NCBI GenBank assembly: GCA_051647685.1
Contig: JBOFEG010000033.1
Span: 1 to 20,608 of the forward strand
DNA from: CALTSX01 sp051647685
Lineage (GTDB): Bacteria > Chlamydiota > Chlamydiia > Chlamydiales > CALTSX01
DNA length: 20,608 bases
Direction of reading: 5' to 3'
The position numbers and the translations under genes were made by a program. Positions 15,448 through 20,608 of the stretch are shown here, piece after piece. Within the stretch, counting starts at the first letter, position 1; each line of letters starts with the position of its first letter. Under the pieces are notes generated by a model that worked only from the letters and a program-made list of their open reading frames with translations, ran no database searches and was not told where the DNA came from.

Positions 15448-18400
15448 AAATTCGAAACAATCCCTTGTATAGTACGCGTCAAAGAATCAAACCCCGATTT
15501 TTGTAGTCCCAGCAAGGAGTTATAGTATTGGGTGTCAATTTGCAGCTGCTGCTGCGCCATATTAGAAATGCTGGTTAAAGCAGTGATTCCTTGTGCGATA
15601 TTATCCACATAAGATTTAAATTTGGATTGATCACTATCGGAGATCCATTGAAGAATAGTTAAACGCTTATCGGGAAGCGCTATTTTTTCTCTTACTTTTT
15701 GCCTGAGTTCACTCTCTTTTTCACTAATTTTTTTCTTATTGGCATCTATTTCTTTATAAATGCCGTCTCTTTCAGCACCTAGCTCATTCCATTTTTGTTT
15801 CTTCTTGTAATATGATGGCCAGAAAAACTTTAAAGCACCATCGGTTAAACCCCAACGAGTCTCTCCAACATCATCGCGGATACTTTTACGCTCATCAGTT
15901 AACGCATCTGCTTTCTTCAACAATTCTTTATTGCTATTTTTTAAATCTTCTATCTCTTGTGATATCCTTAGTTCATTTGCAGATTTAGTAACCACTTTTA
16001 AGTAAGAAGTGAGGTCGCTGTCCCCTTTTGTTTCAGGTATGTCTAAAATCCTTGTGGAAAGTTTATACATGGTGTCCAAAAGAGACTTTGCCGAACTAGG
16101 CAAGTCTTTCTTAACTTCATCCAGTATCCGTCTTAACTCCCTTACCTTTTGATTCAAATTGGGTATGAAATTTTTCAAAGTATTCCATATGGCAAGTTTG
16201 CGCGAGTCAGTTTCTCTTTTGGTCAAGGTATTGTCTGTATATAGATTGTAATCTGAATCTACTTTTTTTTCTTTAATCCACTGCAAAATGGTTTTTGCAT
16301 TTCGCGAAATGGTGTTTAGTCCTTGTTGAATTACATTCCATTGATCAAAAATTCGCGAAATCTTTTTAAGAGTCTCGCCGTGAACCTTTAATTTTTCTGC
16401 TTGTTTTGTATGCAACTGAGTTAAAAAAACAACAATCATAAAGACGTATGCATCCATCATTTCTTGCTTTTCTTTTAATTCCTTTAGTTCTATTTCTTTT
16501 AGCTCCTTGAGCTTTATCTCCTCTTCTTTTTTCTTTATTTCTTCTTCTTTTTCTTTTAGCTTTGTCTGTTTATCTATTTCTTCTCGGTTCTCTTTGAGCA
16601 ATTCTCTGCGCAATTTATTAATCTCATCTTGTAAAGATTTGATTTTGTCGTCAGAGTCGCCAACTTTTCCCTTAAGTTCTTCGAGCTTTTCCAACTTATC
16701 TCGTAAATCTTTAAGATCTTTTCCTTTTAGATTTTCTAAATCTCCGAGTTCCCTGCGAAGTTTTAAAATTTCCCGTTGTAAATTATCGAGTTTTTTTTCT
16801 CGATCCTCAATTTCTTTTTCTTTTTCTCTTTTCTCAAGCTCTTTTAACTTTTGTTTTGCAAGTTCATCGCGCAGAGCTTGAATATCTTTTTGCAAATCTC
16901 CAATATCTTTTACCGCATCTTTTCCATCTTTTGTAAGCCTATTTAAATCATCGAGTTTATCTCGTAATTTACTTAAATCTTTTGGATCTATTCCTTCTCT
17001 TTTTAAATCCTCTAATATTTTTTTAAGGTCTGGAAGTTCTTTAGCTACTTCATCGATTTTGTTATCTTTAATTTCTTTTTCTTTTATTTTGAGATCATCT
17101 TTTACTTTTTGAAGATCTTTCTGCAAAGCTGTAATTTCTGCTTCTTTTAGCTTTTCTAGTTCGCGAATTCTTTTATCCAGATCGGCTAATTTTTCTTTTA
17201 AATTAGTAATTTCCCCACCTTTAGTTCTCTCTAACTCTTCTTTTTCTCTTTGTAAGTCAGTGATTTGCTTTTCTAAAGCATCTTGATCTTTGATCTTTTG
17301 CTTCAATGCGGCGATTTGTTCTTTAAGTTTCCCGATTTCTATATCTTTTGCTTTTATTTGTCTTTGTAGTTCTTGATTTGTAGTCTTTTTTTCATTAGTG
17401 ACTTTAATTAAATCATCCTTTACTTTTTGAAGCTCCTTTTTTAGATTCGAAATTTCGGTATCTTTTTCTGATTTCTCTCTCTCAAGTTGCGTTATCTTTC
17501 CACGAAGTTCAGCAATTGTTGCCGTATTTTTATCTTTTTGTCCTTTTAAAGTGTCTATTTGCTCATTAAGCTTTTTAATTTGCTCTTTGAGCTCATCAAT
17601 AGTCTTTTTATTTCCGATTTTGTCTCCGCTAAGATCAGAAACTTGCTTAGTAAGTTTTTTAATCTGTTCTTTTAGCTCGGCAATGAGTTTCTCGTTTTTT
17701 GTTTTATCTGCGGTGAGATTGGAGATTTGCTCCTTTAATCTGTTAATTTCGCGGTCTTTTTCTAAAAGTTTATTTTTATCTTTAGTTTTTTCACTTTCTA
17801 AATCTCTAATTTGTTTTTCTAATGAGGTAATTCTATCTTTATTAGTTTTTTCATCCCTTGTTAAATCTTTAACTTGTTTGTCCAAATCTCCAATTTTTGT
17901 ATCTTTGTCTTTTGTAAGCTTGTCTAATCGATCTTGTAGATCTTTAATAGCTCGATCTTCTTGTTCTTCTCGATTTTCATAAATTCCCTTTAACGCTTCT
18001 TCGATATCTTTTATTAAAAATCTTGTGTGCTCTGGAGGTAAAACCCCTCGAGTCTTATCACCTTCCCAAGGTTGGATCGCACCTCCAAACACCGATAATA
18101 ATTCAGTATACTTTTTCCGCAGTTCGGGATGTAATTGCCATTTTCTAGGATCTTCCTTATCTATGATGTGGCGCACATCTTCAATGAGTGCAAATAGTTC
18201 TTTATACATATTGTATACTTCCCTATACTGCATCGCAATTCTATAATGACCATCACCATCTATCCATCCATTAATACCGCTAAGTTTTTTTTGGTACTCT
18301 TTAAACTTCGCTAAAATTTTCTTTATTTTTTCTTCTAACTCCGGTAGTTTTGAGTCTCTAATATTTTTCAAATTTGCGTTAGCGATTTCCCCTACATTTG

Positions 18401-18608
18401 CCTGAACTAGTTCTTCTAAATGCAACAATTTTGGAGTTGTGGTCTCTTTTGTTCCAGTACGCATCAGAGGAGCTAAATAGCCCCCGAGTAAAGCATAGGC
18501 CGTATGGGTATCCATAGAATGGATTTTCTTCAAGAGGTCATCGCTATGAGCTAGGTTAGGAACCTCATGGAGATATTTCTGTAAATCCCTAAAGTCAATT
18601 CGCTTCAT
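15441..18608 (-). CDS. Giant coiled-coil protein, paralogue of the neighbouring 553-residue protein
   Basis: This 1055-residue protein is in no family I recognise. Order: an N-terminal globular part (1-200) with the motif KKIHSMDTHTAYALL (27-41); a long charged coiled coil (about 205-715) rich in Lys, Glu, Asp and Leu; a hydrophobic helix DAYVFMIVVFLTQLH (719-733) leading into QAEKLKVHGETLKKISRIFD; a helical region with KVRELRRILDEVKKDLPSS (821-839); a second coiled-coil pair (about 880-975) broken by WGLTDGALKFFWPSYY; and a C-terminal block with YVDNIAQGITALTSIS (1000-1015) and TQYYNSLLGLQK (1026-1037). Regions 22-50, 719-850 and 988-1039 align with the neighbouring protein. There is no signal peptide and no Walker motif, so it is not an SMC ATPase. 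A type III-secreted or surface structural role is possible but unproven. The start is preceded by only a weak AAGAAG. Confidence 0.9.
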   Translation of the reverse strand: MKRIDFRDLQKYLHEVPNLAHSDDLLKKIHSMDTHTAYALLGGYLAPLMRTGTKETTTPKLLHLEELVQANVGEIANANLKNIRDSKLPELEEKIKKILAKFKEYQKKLSGINGWIDGDGHYRIAMQYREVYNMYKELFALIEDVRHIIDKEDPRKWQLHPELRKKYTELLSVFGGAIQPWEGDKTRGVLPPEHTRFLIKDIEEALKGIYENREEQEDRAIKDLQDRLDKLTKDKDTKIGDLDKQVKDLTRDEKTNKDRITSLEKQIRDLESEKTKDKNKLLEKDREINRLKEQISNLTADKTKNEKLIAELKEQIKKLTKQVSDLSGDKIGNKKTIDELKEQIKKLNEQIDTLKGQKDKNTATIAELRGKITQLEREKSEKDTEISNLKKELQKVKDDLIKVTNEKKTTNQELQRQIKAKDIEIGKLKEQIAALKQKIKDQDALEKQITDLQREKEELERTKGGEITNLKEKLADLDKRIRELEKLKEAEITALQKDLQKVKDDLKIKEKEIKDNKIDEVAKELPDLKKILEDLKREGIDPKDLSKLRDKLDDLNRLTKDGKDAVKDIGDLQKDIQALRDELAKQKLKELEKREKEKEIEDREKKLDNLQREILKLRRELGDLENLKGKDLKDLRDKLEKLEELKGKVGDSDDKIKSLQDEINKLRRELLKENREEIDKQTKLKEKEEEIKKKEEEIKLKELKEIELKELKEKQEMMDAYVFMIVVFLTQLHTKQAEKLKVHGETLKKISRIFDQWNVIQQGLNTISRNAKTILQWIKEKKVDSDYNLYTDNTLTKRETDSRKLAIWNTLKNFIPNLNQKVRELRRILDEVKKDLPSSAKSLLDTMYKLSTRILDIPETKGDSDLTSYLKVVTKSANELRISQEIEDLKNSNKELLKKADALTDERKSIRDDVGETRWGLTDGALKFFWPSYYKKKQKWNELGAERDGIYKEIDANKKKISEKESELRQKVREKIALPDKRLTILQWISDSDQSKFKSYVDNIAQGITALTSISNMAQQQLQIDTQYYNSLLGLQKSGFDSLTRTIQGIVSNLR
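17505..17882 (-). repeat. Heptad-register repeats of 21 and 28 residues in the coiled coil
   Basis: Residues 243-368 of the 1055-residue protein divide into consecutive units of 21, 28, 21, 28 and 28 residues (starting at 243, 264, 292, 313 and 341). Each begins (D/E/K)(K/E)Q(I/V)xxL and ends in (S/R/E)L. The last two begin identically with KEQIKKL. All lengths are multiples of seven, so the coiled-coil register is never broken. A further block, LQKVKDDL, occurs at 393-400 and again at 499-506. Confidence 0.8.
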
Positions 18609-18754
18609 ATCTTCTTTATATAAAGATGAGTAATATCTGTTTAAGAAATAACTGCATATAGCATTTTAATCTAGTAATATGATCTATTTTTATAGATTAT
18701 TCGTTATAAAGTGGAATACCCTTGAAGAGTAATTATCTAAAGTGAAACTACTAT

Positions 18755-20416
18755 TTAATAGTTTGGGGTTTTTGTAGCGAGTTGTATTACTTTATTAATA
18801 GAGTCAATTAAATTCTTTTGAAGACCAAGTAAACTGTTGTAGTACTGTGTCGCCATTTGAAGCTCCTGTTGTGTGATGTTAGAAACACTAGTTAAGGCAG
18901 TAAAACCTTGGTTAACATTATCTACATAAATTTTAGCCTTTGTCTGATCAGAGTCTATCAAAAACCTGCAACCTCCAGTAACGCGATCCCAAATAATTTT
19001 TTTCATTTTTTCGAAGTCACTGTTGTCCGTAAAATCCGGAATATCTTTTGTTTGGATTTCAAATTTGAATACCCCTGAATAATTCCAATTGAAGTTGTAG
19101 TATCCTTTCTCATAATTATCTTCTAGGTGTAACGAATCCGCTAATGTATCTAAGGTATTTATTAATTCTTTAGAGGTACTGGGTAACTTTTTTTTAGCTT
19201 CTTTTAATAATTCTTTAAACTCTGCAACTTTTTTATTAATTGTTATATTGAAATATCCCTTTGGATCCTCAATAGTTGCGATTTTCCAATGGGTATTGTC
19301 CGATTTTCTATGATAATTTTCTATTTTAGTAATTGTGATATCTAACTCTCCAATACTTTTTCCCTCTTGCAAATCCCTGAGAGTTTTAGTGGTTTCATTG
19401 ATCTCATCTTGAATTTCATTCCATTTATCATAAATTTTAGAGACTTGTTTCATGGTCTCACTGTGTTTTTCAAGAATTTCTGCTGATTGATTTTGTAAAG
19501 AGGGAAGTATTACATTTGTTAAATACATATAAGCAGCTTGAGTATCTAAAGACTTCAATTTTAAAAGGTGAAATTCTTTTGTAGAGGTAAATTTATCAAT
19601 ATCTTTAAGACTTTTATCAACACCTTGAATATATTTAGCGAAATTTTCTTTATTTTGTACAAGGTCTAAAAAGCCCGTTGAATCAGGTGATCCCTTATTT
19701 TGGCTATATTCGTCCCATGCTACCCACCATGTATTTACTGAGTCCCATTTAAATTTCCATGCAAGTCCACCGTATGTCCAATCCTTTTTATTCCACTTGC
19801 TACTTGTTTTTGGAATATTTTCAAGTAAGTATTTTATAGTCTCCTGTAATGTTTTCACTAAAGGGCTTTTAGGCATGTTTTTTTGTAAAACCATTAATTC
19901 TTTTTGTAAAGAAGCCAGTCTTTTTTCTAAAACGCCTTTTAAAGCAAAAAATCGCCCAAAAATTCCACCATGAGATTCTGGATCGTTCCAAAATTTATCA
20001 TCATTGGGATAAGTCCAAAGATCTTTAGCAGTTATCTTTGTATCTTTACTTTTAGAATCTATTCTTAGATCTAAAATTTTTTTTGCGTTTTTTTCTAACT
20101 CTTTCATACGAATTTGTATATCCTGTAAATCAGATTTAATCTTATCAATGCTTTTACTACTCTCTATGAAAGAGGACTTTTCAGACTTAGGAATAGATAA
20201 ATGAATTGGGGACTCTAAATCCGAAGCATTTGTTGATAGATAAGAAAATTTTTTCTGTAATTGATTCAAATTCGGAACCATAACTCCCTGGACAGCTACG
20301 TAGGCAGTGGCAGGATCCATCTTATGAATTTTTTCTATAATAGTAGTATCTGTGAGTTTTTTAGAAATTTCAGGGGTTTTTCCATCCCCAGACACAATTC
20401 GAAAAGAGTCTGCCAT
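18755..20416 (-). CDS. Helical protein with duplicated module and conserved C-terminal block, paralogue of the 1055-residue protein
   Basis: I do not recognise this 553-residue protein. It begins without a signal peptide. The motif EKIHKMDPATAYVAVQGVMV (28-47) recurs as LKLKSLDTQAAYMYLTNVIL (285-304), so a module seems duplicated inside the protein. Between the copies is a coiled-coil stretch (about 85-115), a region rich in aromatic residues, and seven tryptophans within 208-234. After the second copy come QSAEILEKHSETMKQVSKIY (310-329), KVAEFKELLKEAKKKLPSTS (396-415) and the C-terminal block YVDNVNQGFTALTSVS (497-512) with TQYYNSLLGLQK (523-534), all shared with the 1055-residue neighbour. 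The gene lies upstream of that neighbour on the same strand, 146 bases apart. The ATG follows a weak AGG element. Neighbour and shared blocks point to a common, still unknown, assembly. Confidence 0.9.
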   Translation of the reverse strand: MADSFRIVSGDGKTPEISKKLTDTTIIEKIHKMDPATAYVAVQGVMVPNLNQLQKKFSYLSTNASDLESPIHLSIPKSEKSSFIESSKSIDKIKSDLQDIQIRMKELEKNAKKILDLRIDSKSKDTKITAKDLWTYPNDDKFWNDPESHGGIFGRFFALKGVLEKRLASLQKELMVLQKNMPKSPLVKTLQETIKYLLENIPKTSSKWNKKDWTYGGLAWKFKWDSVNTWWVAWDEYSQNKGSPDSTGFLDLVQNKENFAKYIQGVDKSLKDIDKFTSTKEFHLLKLKSLDTQAAYMYLTNVILPSLQNQSAEILEKHSETMKQVSKIYDKWNEIQDEINETTKTLRDLQEGKSIGELDITITKIENYHRKSDNTHWKIATIEDPKGYFNITINKKVAEFKELLKEAKKKLPSTSKELINTLDTLADSLHLEDNYEKGYYNFNWNYSGVFKFEIQTKDIPDFTDNSDFEKMKKIIWDRVTGGCRFLIDSDQTKAKIYVDNVNQGFTALTSVSNITQQELQMATQYYNSLLGLQKNLIDSINKVIQLATKTPNY

Positions 20417-20449
20417 GTTTAGCCTAAATTTTTCTTTACATGTTATTAA

Positions 20450-20478
20450 AACAAACAGGCTTATAAGATCTGCTTGTT
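20450..20478 (-). promoter_or_regulatory. Dyad element overlapping a possible promoter of the 553-residue gene
   Basis: AACAAACAG (20450-20458) faces CTGCTTGTT (20470-20478), pairing at 8 of 9 positions. Almost at the same centre is the perfect palindrome CTTATAAG (20460-20467). On the minus strand this gives TATAAG, a -10-like box about 45 bases before the start codon, with TTGTAA a little too far upstream (19 bases) to be a strong -35. A repressor-type operator over a promoter would look like this; the identification is by eye only. Confidence 0.4.
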
Positions 20479-20543
20479 AAATTTTTACAAATACCAACAA
20501 ATAATATTTTAATATAGTCTAATAAAGTTTATTCCTTAATTTG

Positions 20544-20573
20544 TTGCAAAAATCCAGAAACATGCCCTATAAT
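20544..20573 (+). promoter_or_regulatory. Sigma-70-type promoter for a gene leaving the window
   Basis: TTGCAA (20544-20549) and a perfect TATAAT (20568-20573) are 18 bases apart. The predicted transcription start near 20580 leaves about 20 bases of leader containing the Shine-Dalgarno sequence GGAGA (20591-20595), followed by an ATG at 20602. Confidence 0.65.
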
Positions 20574-20601
20574 GCAGTGCAATCTTGAATGGAGAAAGAC
20601 C

Positions 20602-20608
20602 ATGGTCA
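20602..20608 (+). CDS. First codons of a plus-strand gene truncated by the window end
   Basis: An ATG at 20602 is the last start before the window ends. It is preceded by GGAGA at a spacing of 6 bases and by a consensus -10 box at 20568. Only two codons are visible (Met-Val), so nothing can be said about the product. The call rests entirely on the promoter and ribosome-binding site. Confidence 0.5.

Noticed and set aside
16507..17982. Open plus-strand frames rich in Ser and Phe opposite the coiled-coil gene
   Set aside because: They are the complement of a Lys/Glu-rich coding strand, have biased low-complexity composition, lack ribosome-binding sites, and lie fully inside a well-supported gene.
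15441..18608. 1055-residue protein as an SMC, MukB or Rad50-type ATPase
   Set aside because: The long coiled coil is suggestive, but there is no Walker A, Walker B or ABC signature at either end.
18745..18764. AAACTA...TAGTTT hairpin at the stop of the 553-residue gene
   Set aside because: A short A-T stem without a T-run; expected by chance in such AT-rich DNA.
15441..20416. Assignment of the paralogous pair to the DUF582 effector family of Chlamydia
   Set aside because: The idea fits the general appearance, but I could not recall matching DUF582 motifs and that family was reported as limited to Chlamydiaceae; it needs a profile search, so no family name is given.

Overview
The window looks like chromosomal DNA from an obligate intracellular bacterium of the order Chlamydiales, more likely a Chlamydia-related ('environmental') lineage than Chlamydia itself. 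The base composition is AT-rich. The order rpmG - LolC/E-type permease - LolD-type ATPase and the pair folD - apbE are, as far as I recall, also seen in Chlamydia genomes, and the FolD protein resembles chlamydial FolD. Several large proteins with no recognisable family (hydrophobic N-terminal thirds, tandem repeats, coiled coils) are typical of chlamydial inclusion-membrane or effector candidates. The genus cannot be fixed by eye.

Layout. (1) 1-1507: the end of an unrecognised gene, overlapping a 430-residue protein with hydrophobic N-terminal segments and two interleaved repeat families; one of these is a nearly identical 105-bp tandem array. (2) 1655-2689: tsaD, alone, for tRNA t6A modification. 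(3) 2753-9750: a dense plus-strand cluster, probably one operon: rpmG (L33, too short for many gene callers), a LolC/E-type permease, a LolD-type ATPase, UDP-glucose 6-dehydrogenase, a small MreD-like membrane protein with a TTG start, an inositol-monophosphatase-family enzyme, folD and apbE. Four junctions overlap, which suggests translational coupling; the theme is mixed envelope biogenesis and cofactor metabolism. (4) 9963-10016: a 20-bp perfect bidirectional terminator separates this cluster from a convergent 608-residue unrecognised protein with membrane-type segments. (5) 12030-15440: RNase R overlapping a 3-methyladenine DNA glycosylase, then a DUF502 membrane protein whose candidate promoter would give an almost leaderless mRNA. 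(6) 15441-20416, minus strand: two large paralogous proteins (553 and 1055 residues). Both carry a short helical motif twice and end in the same strongly conserved C-terminal block; the larger has about 500 residues of coiled coil inserted. (7) 20417-20608: a divergent regulatory region with a dyad in front of the 553-residue gene and a good sigma-70-type promoter plus Shine-Dalgarno site leading into a plus-strand gene cut off by the window end.

The most novel-looking part is the paralogous coiled-coil pair at 15441-20416; the repeat-bearing hydrophobic protein at 215-1507 comes next. I found no rRNA, tRNA, CRISPR array, insertion sequence or phage gene. No gene-free stretch exceeds 300 bases; the longest is 9751-10034, which holds two small inverted repeats and the terminator.
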